From NCBI GenBank assembly GCA_024235175.1, contig JACKMX010000004.1, forward strand, positions 248,001-312,000: a stretch of 64,000 bases of DNA, in the 5' to 3' direction. Position numbers and translations under genes: made by a program. This DNA comes from Chromatiaceae bacterium. GTDB taxonomy: Bacteria > Pseudomonadota > Gammaproteobacteria > Chromatiales > Chromatiaceae. Positions 50,418 to 60,370 of the stretch are shown one piece after another; the first letter of the stretch is position 1, and every line of letters begins with the position of its first letter. The notes under the pieces were generated by a model that was not told the DNA's origin, searched no databases, and was given only the letters and a program-made list of their open reading frames with translations.

Positions 50418-52040
50418 TTATCTCAATCCCGTGCGGAACAGACCCGCTCCCAGCTCACGGCGAAAATGCACCAGGCTGAGCTCATACCCGAAAATGATCA
50501 GTACATCCCCCGGTTCGATGTGAAACTCCGGGGGCGGCTTGAAAAAGAAGCAGAACTCATCTTCCAGCGGATAGAGGTTGGTTACGTCACCGACGCTCCA
50601 CTCACGGGTTGTGATGATGCCGAACAGCAGCAGCTTGCGCCTGGGAAAGTCGATTTCCGCAACCGTTTGTCCGCACACAGGGGTGTCGCTGTCCACCCGC
50701 AGTGCTTCAAGCAACACATCCCGCTCACCCCTCAGGATATTATTGATGGCCTCGAACGCGACCGGTCGGCCGATGAACTCCGCCGCTATCTGACCGACAA
50801 TCTGCGACGGCGAGGTTACGTGGTTGGCCCCCGCCAGAATCAGCTTGCGAGCCATCTCCCGGGTGCCCGCGCAGGCGATAATGCGCAGACCTTCGTGCAT
50901 ACGCCTCGAACTGACTGTGATGAAAACGTTTTTTACATCGTTGCTGGTGGCGCACACCAGCGTATGCACCCGCTCACGCAGGCCGATGGTTTCCAACAAT
51001 TCATTGTCTGCCGCATCGCCGCGCACCGCCAGGTAACCCCGTTTGGTCGCCAGCCTGACCCGGTCTTCCTGTAGATCGATGATCATGAATCGCTGCCTGC
51101 TTTCAGCAAGCTTGGACGCCACCACCTGCCCGACCTCGCCAAAGCCGCAGATGACGGTGAACAGTGGTCCTCGTTCGAGTTCCGAAATCACGCGATGTTC
51201 CCGCAGCTCGCTCAGCTTGTCCTGAAAGGCCGCGACCACGATCGAGGTGGAAAAAGCGAGCACGCCGATGCCTGATACGATCAGGGCGAGGGTAACGACC
51301 CTGCCTTCCGGAGTATGCGGCGTGATGTCGCCATAACCCACGGTCGAGAGGGTGACCATGGCCCAGTACAGCGCATCGAAAAAGCTGTTGATGGTACTGC
51401 CCGGCATGGCACCTTCGAAGACATAGATGGAGCTGGCAGCGGCAATGACCACGAAGATCATGAAAAAGGCCAGGGTGTAAAACTCAAAACGGCGTTCCGA
51501 CAGCACCCCGGTCATACCGTGGACACTGCGCGAGTAGCGAAAGAGCTTGAATAAACGAAACAGCAGAAATACCCGCAGTAAACGCATCGGTCTGTAGCTG
51601 GGCAGAATGGCGAGCAGATCTATGATCGCGAGCGGACTGATCACATAAGCCCATTTGACCCGTAAAACTTCCAGCATCGCGGTGCGCAGCCTGAACGGCA
51701 GATGGAGGAACTCCGTCTGCCGCATATGCTCGATGATGGTATGGTGCATATCCCCGACGATCCAGAGCCTGGCAATGTATTCAATCACAAACACCGTAAC
51801 TGCAAAGTCTTCCAACCAGAGCATCCAGGGCGCTTCTTTATTGTCCACCGAATAGACCAACAGAGCCACACTGAGCAGCACCAGCAGAATCATTGCCAGA
51901 TCGAAATAGCGTTTGTAGGGGTAACGTGGGTTGTCCAGCAAGTTGCGTGTGAATGCCTTGGCGTCCCCGTAGCCCTGACTGGCTTCGAGAGCGAGGCATA
52001 AACGCAAGAACAGTTTTCTGAACAACATCTGGTGTTGCAC
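50418..52040 (-). CDS. Voltage-gated-like K+ channel with C-terminal RCK domains
   Basis: A 540-residue protein. The N-terminal half is a six-helix ion-channel module with a charged S4-like helix (RPMRLLRVFLLFRLFKLFRYSR) and the selectivity filter TVGYGD in FDALYWAMVTLSTVGYGDITPHTPEGR. The C-terminal half has a TrkA-N/RCK domain (LFTVICGFGEVGQVVASKLA, with GxGxxG) and a TrkA-C-like end (FHIEPGDVLIIFG). Kch-type channels have this plan. The downstream RCK gene is one base away. The IS1380 element lies ~30 bases upstream and may affect its promoter. Confidence 0.9.
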   Translation of the reverse strand: MQHQMLFRKLFLRLCLALEASQGYGDAKAFTRNLLDNPRYPYKRYFDLAMILLVLLSVALLVYSVDNKEAPWMLWLEDFAVTVFVIEYIARLWIVGDMHHTIIEHMRQTEFLHLPFRLRTAMLEVLRVKWAYVISPLAIIDLLAILPSYRPMRLLRVFLLFRLFKLFRYSRSVHGMTGVLSERRFEFYTLAFFMIFVVIAAASSIYVFEGAMPGSTINSFFDALYWAMVTLSTVGYGDITPHTPEGRVVTLALIVSGIGVLAFSTSIVVAAFQDKLSELREHRVISELERGPLFTVICGFGEVGQVVASKLAESRQRFMIIDLQEDRVRLATKRGYLAVRGDAADNELLETIGLRERVHTLVCATSNDVKNVFITVSSRRMHEGLRIIACAGTREMARKLILAGANHVTSPSQIVGQIAAEFIGRPVAFEAINNILRGERDVLLEALRVDSDTPVCGQTVAEIDFPRRKLLLFGIITTREWSVGDVTNLYPLEDEFCFFFKPPPEFHIEPGDVLIIFGYELSLVHFRRELGAGLFRTGLR

Positions 52041-52075
52041 CGCGGCTTGAGAAGATTATAAAAACGTACAGATAT

Positions 52076-53708
52076 CCCATTCATTGCATAAATTCTGACG
52101 AAAACGGAATCAAGCTACTTGTTTGAGCACATCCAAATAATGCAACAACTCGGATTTGACAGCTGGATTAACGCTCATCGTCAAAGTCAAGGTCCCTTGA
52201 GGCCTGGTCAGCCGTCCGGCTCGCTGAATCAGTTGACGCCGCAGAGTGCCGAGCCGTGTAAAGTGCCACAGCGGTGCACGTCGTTCAGTGGTAGCGCATT
52301 GCTGTTCGTTGGTGAGCATCTGCATTTCCCGGTTGAGGTTATGCACCAACATCGCTGCCAGTACAAACACCTGATTCCCCGCTTGTCTTCGGGTCGGAAC
52401 ATAGTCCATCTGGGTCTGCGACTTCAACTCAGCGAAAATACCCTCCTGGGCACCGCGGCCGTTGTGATAGCGCAACACTTTTCTGGCACTGAGACGCTTA
52501 TTGGTGATGATCACCTTGAAGTCGTGGCCGTATTCATAGGGGATGAACAGATCCAGTTGAATCGGTTCCTTATACTGTTTCCGGTTTCCGGTACGGATAA
52601 AGAGAAAACGCTGTTTTGTGTGCCATTTTTTAGGTTTCCAGCGGTGCTCGAAAAAATCACATCGATCACCCAAGCGATGCCAGCGTTTCCGCCGTTCTAT
52701 CATGCCCTTGAGTTCGGTGAAACGCTCAAAGGGCACACTGATGCTGAATTCAACGCCTTCGGCATTGAGCATGCCGATGATGGCATCCGAGAAGAAGGCG
52801 CTATCCATCCGTACTTCAATTTTGGCCCTGGGCAGAACAGCGCGTATTTCCTGGACACATTCCAGGATGAATGCCTGGGCGCCGTTGGAGTCATGCACAT
52901 TACCGGGACGATGCCAAACATCGAATACTTGGCCGGTCTGCGCCAATGTGCAGAACAGCGGATAGTAGCTGCGTTGCCCCTTCTTCTTGCGGTTGAAACC
53001 CACCGCCGTGCCTTCGGCGAAACGACCGGTGGCGAGTACCGAGCCGTCGAAATCCAAGGTAATCCGTGCCAGGCCAAGATCATCAAGGCGTTGCAGAACC
53101 TGTTGCCTGTTGAGTCGGCGCAGCTTGTCCACGCTGCGGCTGTCCATCCCCGCCAGCGTACGGCTGACCGTCGCGACATCCGGCAGACGAGCGATTCCCA
53201 ACAGACGGCGCACCATGGGGTCATCCTTGTAGTAACGCATATCCTGAAGTCGCCGGTATCCCAGCAGAAGATGGACGATCAGCAGCAGTACGGTGAGACC
53301 ATGACCAAAGATTGGGCTGACCTTCAGATGCCGGAAACAGCCCGTGAGTTGTTCTTTCAATCCGAGCCGATTGAACAACGCTTGAAACAGGACCAGACCG
53401 GCAAAAGAGCTCAGGCGTTGGTCTTCGAATCGAATCTCGGGAATGCGATGTGTTTTGCGATGAACGCTGGCTTTGCTACACTTCATCCAAACGGTCTCCG
53501 TTGGTTCATTGGTTTGGTGTGGTGCCTCCAATTTTACCAACTCAGGGATCGTTTTTTTATTGCTGAACGCCATTTTGTCGCATCATTTTTTGGTATTTTC
53601 TGGATCGCACTATTGGTGAACTCCAGCTACAAGCGTATGACGTCCAGCACAGCGCGTAGATAAATGGGTTCGCGTAGTTTTTGACGCATTTTTTATGCAA
53701 CTAACGGG
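52076..53708. mobile_element. IS1380-family insertion sequence
   Basis: A 1633-bp element. Its ends are imperfect inverted repeats CCCATTCATTGCATAAA (left) and, read inward from the right, CCCGTTAGTTGCATAAA. Four-base duplications ATAT flank both sides (52072-52075 and 53709-53712), as expected for IS1380. One transposase gene fills it. It separates the K+ channel operon from the EptA gene. Confidence 0.88.
52110..53573 (-). CDS. IS1380-family transposase
   Basis: A 487-residue intact transposase with a DDE-type catalytic core. The first Asp is in ARITLDFDGSVLATGRF, the second in IEVRMDSAFFSDAIIGML, and the Glu in GRGAQEGIFAELKSQTQMDY, matching the IS1380/IS4-group layout (Transposase_DDE). 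It is full length without frameshift, so the element may still be active. The inverted repeats and target duplications at 52072 and 53712 define its insertion. Confidence 0.93.
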   Translation of the reverse strand: MAFSNKKTIPELVKLEAPHQTNEPTETVWMKCSKASVHRKTHRIPEIRFEDQRLSSFAGLVLFQALFNRLGLKEQLTGCFRHLKVSPIFGHGLTVLLLIVHLLLGYRRLQDMRYYKDDPMVRRLLGIARLPDVATVSRTLAGMDSRSVDKLRRLNRQQVLQRLDDLGLARITLDFDGSVLATGRFAEGTAVGFNRKKKGQRSYYPLFCTLAQTGQVFDVWHRPGNVHDSNGAQAFILECVQEIRAVLPRAKIEVRMDSAFFSDAIIGMLNAEGVEFSISVPFERFTELKGMIERRKRWHRLGDRCDFFEHRWKPKKWHTKQRFLFIRTGNRKQYKEPIQLDLFIPYEYGHDFKVIITNKRLSARKVLRYHNGRGAQEGIFAELKSQTQMDYVPTRRQAGNQVFVLAAMLVHNLNREMQMLTNEQQCATTERRAPLWHFTRLGTLRRQLIQRAGRLTRPQGTLTLTMSVNPAVKSELLHYLDVLKQVA

Positions 53709-53936
53709 ATATTAAGAGAAAAGTGTAAATCACACCAACTCATTTGACCGCAGGCAAATGTGGACTGATGCAGGCACTCAGGGAGTGCCGGGATGAGAAG
53801 GCTGCCAGGGTGGCACTTCAAAGGCGGGCGGACCGCTGCCCTGCCGGGCTTTCGTCGGGGTCAGCTATCCCACATGGTAGGTCAGGCAGACCCTTCTCCT
53901 TCAGCAATCCACTTCGACAGAAAGCCCGAAAAAGTT

Positions 53937-55634
53937 TTAGAGTGGCTTTGCCCCCGGTTGAATCAATTCCGGTTGTTTGTCATTCGCTGCCGTGTGCTGA
54001 GCGGCAATCGGCCGTTCGATGCAGCGCCATTGTGCGCTCACATCCATCGTTTTGTCATACAGCGCGGTCTCAACCTCCATCATGCCCAGCAGGCTGTGGG
54101 AAAGTACATCCTGACTTACCTGACCCGCCGGTTTTTCCATGCAGGCAGGCTGCCATAAACGATCGGTCCGATAGTCATGCGACGCCCACACCAGAGCAGG
54201 CACATGTTTCTGTTCGGAAGGCGCGATATCATAAGGCAGGCCGTGCAGATACAAGCCCTTCTCCCCCAACGACTCACCATGATCCGACATGTACACCAGC
54301 GCGGTGTCGTAATCGGCGGACGCCGTTTCCAGTTGCCGAATGATTTCCGAAATCACAAAATCGGTGTAACGAATGGTGTTGTCGTAACTGTTTTGCAACT
54401 CTTCATGAGTACAGTTCTGGATATCACTGCGTGCACAGTCCGGTGTAAAAAAGCGCTGTTGCTCAGGATAGCGCCGGTAATAGGTTGGACCATGGCTGCC
54501 TATCAGGTGCAGCACCAGCAAGGTATCCCTGCCTTTGTTCCGTTTTAACAGGTTGCTGAGATAAGGCAGCAACACCTGATCAAAACAGTATTCGCCATCA
54601 CAATTCGGATTGGTGGCGGAAACATCGACTTTAATGGTTGTAACGTGCTTGCAAACACCTTTACAGCCACTGTTGTTGTCCACCCAATAAACCTGCACGC
54701 CGGCTTTTGCCAGCACATCCAGCACATTGTCCTGATGCGCGGCCGCTTCCTTGTCATAGTTAGCGTGGGTCAGAAACGAAAACATGCAGGGCACGGAGAC
54801 CGCGGTCGCTGTACCGCAGGACTCAACGGAGCCTAACGACAGCATTTGCAGCGGTTTGGTGAAGCTGTTGGTAGCGCGGCTATATCCATTGTATTCATAC
54901 TCGGTGGCGCGAGCCGTCTCTCCCAGCGCCATGACCATAAAAGTCGGCTTCTTCCCTGCATGGGCTGTGGCAATTTTTGCGTCGTCGCCGAGTGAAATAA
55001 ATTCCTGCTGAGCGGTCACGTAGTTTGTTTTAAGGAAATTGACGGTGCTGTAGATATACTCCGTAGGATTGATGTAGCGCTGAATACCCTGATTATTCCG
55101 GCCTACCGCCGCATAGTCTTCGTAAAAACCCCATGCCATCCCAAACGACATCAATACAGCACACAGCTGGACGGCAACACGAACTCCCAGCTCCTTCAAA
55201 AACGGAAAATAGGAGATCTCGATTCGATAGACAAAAACGGCGGGGATCAGGCCCAGGAGAACGACGTAGATCAGTGAACGTATATTGACGTAGCTGGAGG
55301 CCTCGGCAACGTCGGTTTCCACAACATTCTCGATCATGCCGTAATTGAATACGACGCCGTATTCCTGTGAGGCATAGGAAACCACGGCGGATATGATCAG
55401 AAGGGGAATAAAAATCAATTTGCTCAGGCCCTTGACTACGAACAGGGAGAATAAAAAACAGAGCAGAGAGAACAGAAGCGCGGGAATGGATAGAGCAAAC
55501 GCGGAGCTGTAACTTTCCAATGCAAAAATATAACCGTACAGGCGCGAGAAAAAAGGCCAGTTCAATACCAAGGTAAAGTAACCCGCCATGATAATGATCA
55601 AAAAATGGCTTTTAATGACTAAAGATTCTTTCAT
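53937..55634 (-). CDS. eptA: Lipid A phosphoethanolamine transferase (EptA/MCR family)
   Basis: About 565 residues. Five N-terminal membrane helices are followed by a periplasmic alkaline-phosphatase-like domain. Catalytic landmarks: MALGETARATEY (metal-binding Glu), SCGTATAVSVPCMFSFL (Thr nucleophile region with disulfide Cys), LHLIGSHGPTYYRRYP, MSDHGESLGEKGLYLHG (metal-binding Asp-His and His). Several Cys pairs (NSGCKGVC, NPNCDGEYC, APDC-like) match the disulfides of EptA. It adds phosphoethanolamine to lipid A phosphates, lowering binding of cationic peptides. The IS1380 element lies ~230 bases downstream; that gap shows no gene. Confidence 0.94.
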   Translation of the reverse strand: MKESLVIKSHFLIIIMAGYFTLVLNWPFFSRLYGYIFALESYSSAFALSIPALLFSLLCFLFSLFVVKGLSKLIFIPLLIISAVVSYASQEYGVVFNYGMIENVVETDVAEASSYVNIRSLIYVVLLGLIPAVFVYRIEISYFPFLKELGVRVAVQLCAVLMSFGMAWGFYEDYAAVGRNNQGIQRYINPTEYIYSTVNFLKTNYVTAQQEFISLGDDAKIATAHAGKKPTFMVMALGETARATEYEYNGYSRATNSFTKPLQMLSLGSVESCGTATAVSVPCMFSFLTHANYDKEAAAHQDNVLDVLAKAGVQVYWVDNNSGCKGVCKHVTTIKVDVSATNPNCDGEYCFDQVLLPYLSNLLKRNKGRDTLLVLHLIGSHGPTYYRRYPEQQRFFTPDCARSDIQNCTHEELQNSYDNTIRYTDFVISEIIRQLETASADYDTALVYMSDHGESLGEKGLYLHGLPYDIAPSEQKHVPALVWASHDYRTDRLWQPACMEKPAGQVSQDVLSHSLLGMMEVETALYDKTMDVSAQWRCIERPIAAQHTAANDKQPELIQPGAKPL

Positions 55635-55811
55635 GCAAACATCCATTACCCAACACGTTCGGGCAATCTATGCCGCAATCCTTAAGAGAATCTTAAAACC
55701 AATATCTCATTCATGCAGAGATGCGCCGACCGGTTGCTTTCATACCTCTGGACCGGTGCAGCTTCTATGCAGTCAAGCCATCAGTGACGATTCAGATTGT
55801 TCCGAGGGATA

Positions 55812-56048
55812 TCATCCTTCAACCCAGGAACGGACTTTATCCGGGCCGGGGACACCACCGCTATGCACCACCTTCCCATCAACCACCACACCTGGCGTTG
55901 ACATGACGCCGTAGGCCAGGATCTCGGCGATATCCGTTACCTTTTCCAGTTCAATATCTATATCTGCCTGCTTGGCTGCAACAGCTATCGCATTTGCGGT
56001 GATCTCGCAGTTGCGGCAACCGCTGCCCAGTACCTTGATGTTTTTCAT
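55812..56048 (-). CDS. Thioredoxin-fold protein of the TM0996/redox-active disulfide type
   Basis: A 78-residue protein: MKNIKVLGSGCRNCEITANAI with a CxxC active site, then ITDIAEILAYGVMSTPGVVVDGKVV, the cis-Pro loop. GGAG precedes the ATG at 56048. Small proteins of this type often accompany the YraQ/ArsP-like permease encoded two genes upstream, and may transfer thiols or metals for it. It is the last gene of the long minus-strand operon. Confidence 0.9.
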   Translation of the reverse strand: MKNIKVLGSGCRNCEITANAIAVAAKQADIDIELEKVTDIAEILAYGVMSTPGVVVDGKVVHSGGVPGPDKVRSWVEG

Positions 56049-56053
56049 GCTTT

Positions 56054-56284
56054 TTACTCCGTTGAAGAACTGCAGCAACCGCTCTTGCCCTGCTGCTGCA
56101 CCGGCGGACAGGGTACGTCGCCGAAGGAGCAGTAGACACAACAGTCACCGGGCTTTGGCCGCAGCAGCGTTGAACAGCCCGGACACTGCCAGTACCAGAC
56201 ACACTGATCGGTCGGCATCACTTCAGTTCGCGTGCAGCCGCACTCCGGGCAGGTGAGCATCGATTTGAATACGATATCCTTCAT
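56054..56284 (-). CDS. Small GDCCVxC-domain zinc-ribbon protein
   Basis: A 76-residue protein with three Cys motifs: TCPECGCTRTE, QCPGCSTLLRPKPGDCCVYCSFGDVPCPP, and a terminal GCCSSS. The GDCCVYCSFG stretch is the signature of GDCCVxC-domain proteins, which occur beside permease and thioredoxin-like genes. Metal binding or thiol chemistry is expected; function not established. GAGG precedes the ATG at 56284. It lies five bases from the thioredoxin-like gene and seven from the permease gene. Confidence 0.85.
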   Translation of the reverse strand: MKDIVFKSMLTCPECGCTRTEVMPTDQCVWYWQCPGCSTLLRPKPGDCCVYCSFGDVPCPPVQQQGKSGCCSSSTE

Positions 56285-56291
56285 GGATCCT

Positions 56292-57245
56292 CTAGGCGAT
56301 GGCGTTGAAGGCCCAGCCGACAAGCGTAAACGCCACCGCGAGCACCCCGGCGAAGAGCGACAAGGCCTGCCACTTGATTACCTTGCGCAGAATCAGCATC
56401 TCCGGCAGCGACAGCGCCGCAACGCTCATCATCAGCGCCAGGGTCGTGCCCACCGCCACACCCTTGGTCAGCATCGCCTCTGCGACCGGAATCACGCCGG
56501 TGGCATTCGAGTATAGAGGGATGCCCATCAACACCGCCGCCGGCACTGTGTACCAGGCATCACCGCCCAGATTTTCGCTGACCCACTGCTCCGGCACGAA
56601 GCCATGAAACAGCGCACCGACACCTATGCCGAGCAGCACCCACTTCCAGATGCGGCCAACGATCTCCCTGACCTCGGCCACGGCATAACGGTGGCGTCCG
56701 GCAAACGATTTATCCGGCTCAGGGAGATCAGCCTGCCCCATCTGAATCTTCCAGACGTACTCCTCGACCCAGCGCTCGGGTTTGAAAGTCTGCATGACGA
56801 TGCCGCCGAACCAGGCGACCAGCAGTCCGGCGCCTACGTAGAGCGCCGCCAGCTTCCAGCCTAGAATCCCAACCAGGATCACCGCCGCCACCTCGTTGAT
56901 CATCGGGCTGGCGATCAGGAAGGAGAAGGTCACACCGAGCGGGATGCCGGCCTCGACGAAACCGATGAATAGCGGCACCGAGGAGCAGGAGCAGAACGGC
57001 GTCACCGCACCGAGCGTGACGGCAAAGCTACGTGCCTGCCAGTCAGGCCGGCCGCGCACGAACTCCCGCACCTTCTCGGGAGAGAGCAAGGCGCGCAGCA
57101 GTCCCATCAGATAGATTACGATCACCAGCAGCACGAAGATCTTGGCCACGTCCATGACAAAAAAATGCAGCGCCGAACCGGCATGAGAGGCCGGGTCGAG
57201 TCTCAGCCAGTCAAAGACAATCAGCTTGGCGATTTGGTCAAACAT
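56292..57245 (-). CDS. YraQ/ArsP-type permease (DUF318)
   Basis: About 317 residues with eight or so membrane helices. Family landmarks: FAVTLGAVTPFCSCSSVPLFIGFVEAGIPLGVTFSFLIASPMINEVA, which includes the conserved TPFCSCSSVP Cys pair, and VPAAVLMGIPLYSNATGVIPV near the end. ArsP relatives export trivalent organoarsenicals; the YraQ type is often linked to metal or redox stress. The ATG at 57245 is preferred; earlier in-frame residues lack membrane character. It lies between the RND pump and the GDCCVxC gene. Confidence 0.9.
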   Translation of the reverse strand: MFDQIAKLIVFDWLRLDPASHAGSALHFFVMDVAKIFVLLVIVIYLMGLLRALLSPEKVREFVRGRPDWQARSFAVTLGAVTPFCSCSSVPLFIGFVEAGIPLGVTFSFLIASPMINEVAAVILVGILGWKLAALYVGAGLLVAWFGGIVMQTFKPERWVEEYVWKIQMGQADLPEPDKSFAGRHRYAVAEVREIVGRIWKWVLLGIGVGALFHGFVPEQWVSENLGGDAWYTVPAAVLMGIPLYSNATGVIPVAEAMLTKGVAVGTTLALMMSVAALSLPEMLILRKVIKWQALSLFAGVLAVAFTLVGWAFNAIA

Positions 57246-57268
57246 AGTATGGAATCCATTGGCAAGAA

Positions 57269-60200
57269 TTACGCACCTGACCACCGCCGTCGCCCGCTTT
57301 CCAGGGCATGGAACAACACTGGCACCATCAGCAGGGTCAAGAAGGTACCCGCCAACAGCCCGCCAATGGCCACCACCGCAAGGGGCGACAGACGCTCGAT
57401 GCCCACCGCCCATTCCATGGCGATGGGGATCATGCCGACGATGGTGGAGCCGGCAGTCATTAGTATAGGTCTGGTCCGCAGTTGCACCGCCTGCAGGATG
57501 GCGTCGTTGAGAGGCTTGCCTTCGGCCAGGGCCACCTGGATGAAGTCCACCAGCAGAATGCCGTTCTTGACCACGATGCCCATCAGCAGGATCAGGCCCA
57601 TGAAGCTGGGCATGCAGCCATGCTTGTCGGCGATCATCATCGCCCAGGCGGCGCCGATGAGGGCCAACGGCAGGGTGGCCAGGATGGCCACGGGCCGCAT
57701 GAAGGAGCGGAAGGTCACGGCCAGTGACAGAAATAGCAGCGCCAATCCCAGCCCCAGGGCTTTTACAAGCCGGTCGAAAGACTCACCCATCTGCTTGATC
57801 TCGCCCTCATGGGTGATCGAGTAACCGCGCGGCAGTTCCAGCCCGGCCAGGACCTGCTCGACATTCTCCTGCAGGTGGGTGACGGCGATGTTACGGCGGT
57901 AGCCGATCACGTCCACGGTCGGTTGCAGGGCCTGGTGGGTGTGGCTGGCCGGGGCGTGCTCGATGTTCACCCTCGCGAGGTTGGACAGCGGGATCAGCTT
58001 GCCGTCCGGTGTGCGGATCGGCAGCCCGGCGATCATCTCCGGGTCGTTGCGCTCGTCAGGATTCAGTCGTACCCAAACCGGGATGGGGTTTTCACCCGCC
58101 ACCCGCAGGCGCCCGCCGGGGACGCCGCCCACGGCGGCAGCCAGCTGTTTGGCGATGGCGTCAGCGCTGAGTCCGAAGTGGTGGGCCTGCAGCGGATCGA
58201 CGTCCAGTTGTACCCGGCGCGAGTGGCCCTGCCAGGATCTCTCCACCCCGGTCAGGCCGCGAACGCCGGCCAGTCGCTGCATCACCTCGTCGGCGAGGCG
58301 GTCGAGCACTCGCCAGTCGGGGCCGGTGATCATCACGTCCACGCTGCCGCGGATCGAGGAAAGGGGGGTGGCGCCATACTCGCTGACGTTGGCGGCGATC
58401 AGGTCAGGGATGGCGCGCACCCGCTCGCGCACGGCCTGTTCGAGCGCGTAGATACTCTGGTCGCGGGAGAAACGGTCCACCAGGTTGACCGTGCTCTGAC
58501 CCTGCTGGAAGGTGCGCGCCGCGCCAAAGGCCCGCACGCCGGGCTCGGAGCCGACCAAGGTGGAGCTGGAGATCAGCCACTTGGCGGGTACCGCCTGGCG
58601 GATGGCCGCATCCACCTCGCTAGCGATGCGCTGCATCTGCTGCGCGTTGGTGTCCGGCTCGGCCTCGAAGTTGACCAAGAAGATGCCAGTGTCCATCAGC
58701 GGCATCAACTCGCGGCCGACCAGCGGCATCTGTTTGGCCGAGAATACGAACAGGCCAAAGAAAACGATCAACACCAGGGCGCGGTGATCCAGCCCCCAGC
58801 CCACCAGGCCGGCGTAGAAGCGCTTCAGGGGCTCCAGCATGAAGCGGTCAAAGGGGCGCAGCAGAAAGCCCAGTGGGTCACGCGCGCCGGGCTTGAGTAG
58901 CCAAGGGGTGAGCAGCGGAATGATGGTGATGGAGACCACCAGCGAGGCGATCAGGGCGATGGTCAGGCTCACCGACAAGGGCCGCAGCACCGTCTGCACA
59001 TAGCCGCCGATGAAGATGATAGGTAGCAGCACGATGAAGTTGCTCAGGGTGCCGGAGAACACCGCCAGCATCACCTCGCCGGTGCCGCGGGCGGCAGCGG
59101 TGAGGCCCGACTCGCCCAGCTCCTGGATGCGCCGCTCGATGTTCTCGATCACCACAATGGCATCGTCCACCAGCATACCCACCGCGATGATTACGGCAGT
59201 GAGGGTGACCATGTTGAACTCATAACCGACCAGCCACATCGCGGCGAAAGTCAGCAGGTAGGTGAAGGGCAGTGACAGAGCGGTGACGAAGGCGGCGCGA
59301 GTGTCGCCCAGAAAGACCAGGATCACCAGAACCGCCATGATCACTGCGTCGCGTAGGGCGTCGATCATGTTAGATACAGTCAGACCGATGAGCCGGCCCT
59401 GGGTGTCGGCGATCTGGATATCCAACATCGGGAAGTCTGAACGGATCTCCGGTAAGGCATTGTCCATGGCACCTACCACGTCGCTGGCGTTGCCATGCTC
59501 ACCGCGCAGCAAAGCCACCGCCACGCCGTCGGCGCCGTTGCCGCGGTAGAGGCTGGTGGGATCGGCCCGGCCCCAGCGCACCGTACCCAGATCCCCTACG
59601 CGCACGAAACCTCCGCCCTTCACCGGCACCAGTATGGCCGCCAGGTCGTCAAGCCCGTGAGCCAGTTTACGGGTGCTGAGCAACAGCCGGTAGTTGTCTC
59701 GCTGGATCAGGCCCGCCGGGCGGGAGTTGTTGTCGGCGGCCAGGGCTGCGGCCACCTGGGTGATATCCAGGTCGTGGGCCACCAGGCGGTCGCGGTCCAG
59801 GTCGACAGCCACCTGGCGTTGGTCGCCGCCGAACACCTCGGCCTCGGCCACGCCGGGCACGTTAAGCAGTCGGTCGCGTAAGGGATTCTCGGACAGGCGG
59901 CGCACCCGTCCATGATCCACGCCGCTGTTCGGGGCAGCGCTCACTGCCAGCACCATGGCCGCATGGGTGGCGTCGGTAATGCGGAAGATCAACGGCTGTT
60001 TCGTGCCCTCGGGCAGATCGCCGGTGACCCGCTTGAGCTCGGTCTCTACCCGGGCCGCGGCCAGGTCGATGTCGTTGCCGTACTCGAACTCGACCTGTAC
60101 CAGAGAGGCCTGATCACGGGAGGTCGAGGTGACCCGCCGCACCCCGTCCAGGGCCGACAGGCGCACCTCCACCGGATGCGTGACCTCGCGGGCTACGTCA

Positions 60201-60370
60201 TCCGCCGTCGCTCCGGGCCACTGGGTGACCGCCGAGACCATGGGCCGGTTGGTGTCTGGGAACAGATTCGTAGGCATGTTGAGGAAACCCATTATTCCCA
60301 TCAGGGTGGCCACCAGGGTGAACGCAATCACCGCGTGGGGGCGGTGCAGCAAACGTTCCACCAGTGTCAT
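57269..60370 (-). CDS. RND-type inner-membrane efflux transporter
   Basis: A 1033-residue AcrB-type pump. Twelve helices and two large periplasmic loops are present; TM4 carries GMLVDDAIVVIENIERR with the proton-relay Asp pair, which fits HAE1-type drug pumps better than CusA/CzcA metal pumps. Other landmarks: NLFPDTNRPMVSAVTQWPGA and LMGIVVKNGILLVDFIQVAL in the C-terminal half. Its first ATG overlaps the stop of the adaptor gene (4 bases). The outer-membrane factor is not in the window. Substrate unknown; the neighbours suggest metal- or thiol-related stress. Confidence 0.93.
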   Translation of the reverse strand: MTLVERLLHRPHAVIAFTLVATLMGIMGFLNMPTNLFPDTNRPMVSAVTQWPGATADDVAREVTHPVEVRLSALDGVRRVTSTSRDQASLVQVEFEYGNDIDLAAARVETELKRVTGDLPEGTKQPLIFRITDATHAAMVLAVSAAPNSGVDHGRVRRLSENPLRDRLLNVPGVAEAEVFGGDQRQVAVDLDRDRLVAHDLDITQVAAALAADNNSRPAGLIQRDNYRLLLSTRKLAHGLDDLAAILVPVKGGGFVRVGDLGTVRWGRADPTSLYRGNGADGVAVALLRGEHGNASDVVGAMDNALPEIRSDFPMLDIQIADTQGRLIGLTVSNMIDALRDAVIMAVLVILVFLGDTRAAFVTALSLPFTYLLTFAAMWLVGYEFNMVTLTAVIIAVGMLVDDAIVVIENIERRIQELGESGLTAAARGTGEVMLAVFSGTLSNFIVLLPIIFIGGYVQTVLRPLSVSLTIALIASLVVSITIIPLLTPWLLKPGARDPLGFLLRPFDRFMLEPLKRFYAGLVGWGLDHRALVLIVFFGLFVFSAKQMPLVGRELMPLMDTGIFLVNFEAEPDTNAQQMQRIASEVDAAIRQAVPAKWLISSSTLVGSEPGVRAFGAARTFQQGQSTVNLVDRFSRDQSIYALEQAVRERVRAIPDLIAANVSEYGATPLSSIRGSVDVMITGPDWRVLDRLADEVMQRLAGVRGLTGVERSWQGHSRRVQLDVDPLQAHHFGLSADAIAKQLAAAVGGVPGGRLRVAGENPIPVWVRLNPDERNDPEMIAGLPIRTPDGKLIPLSNLARVNIEHAPASHTHQALQPTVDVIGYRRNIAVTHLQENVEQVLAGLELPRGYSITHEGEIKQMGESFDRLVKALGLGLALLFLSLAVTFRSFMRPVAILATLPLALIGAAWAMMIADKHGCMPSFMGLILLMGIVVKNGILLVDFIQVALAEGKPLNDAILQAVQLRTRPILMTAGSTIVGMIPIAMEWAVGIERLSPLAVVAIGGLLAGTFLTLLMVPVLFHALESGRRRWSGA

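Noticed and set aside
52119..53663. 514-codon plus-strand frame across the IS1380 element
   Set aside because: Antisense of the intact transposase; the DDE motifs and inverted-repeat-bounded gene are on the minus strand.
57809..58900. Plus-strand open frame within the RND pump gene
   Set aside because: Shadow frame with His/Gly/Arg-rich composition; the minus strand encodes a complete AcrB-type pump.
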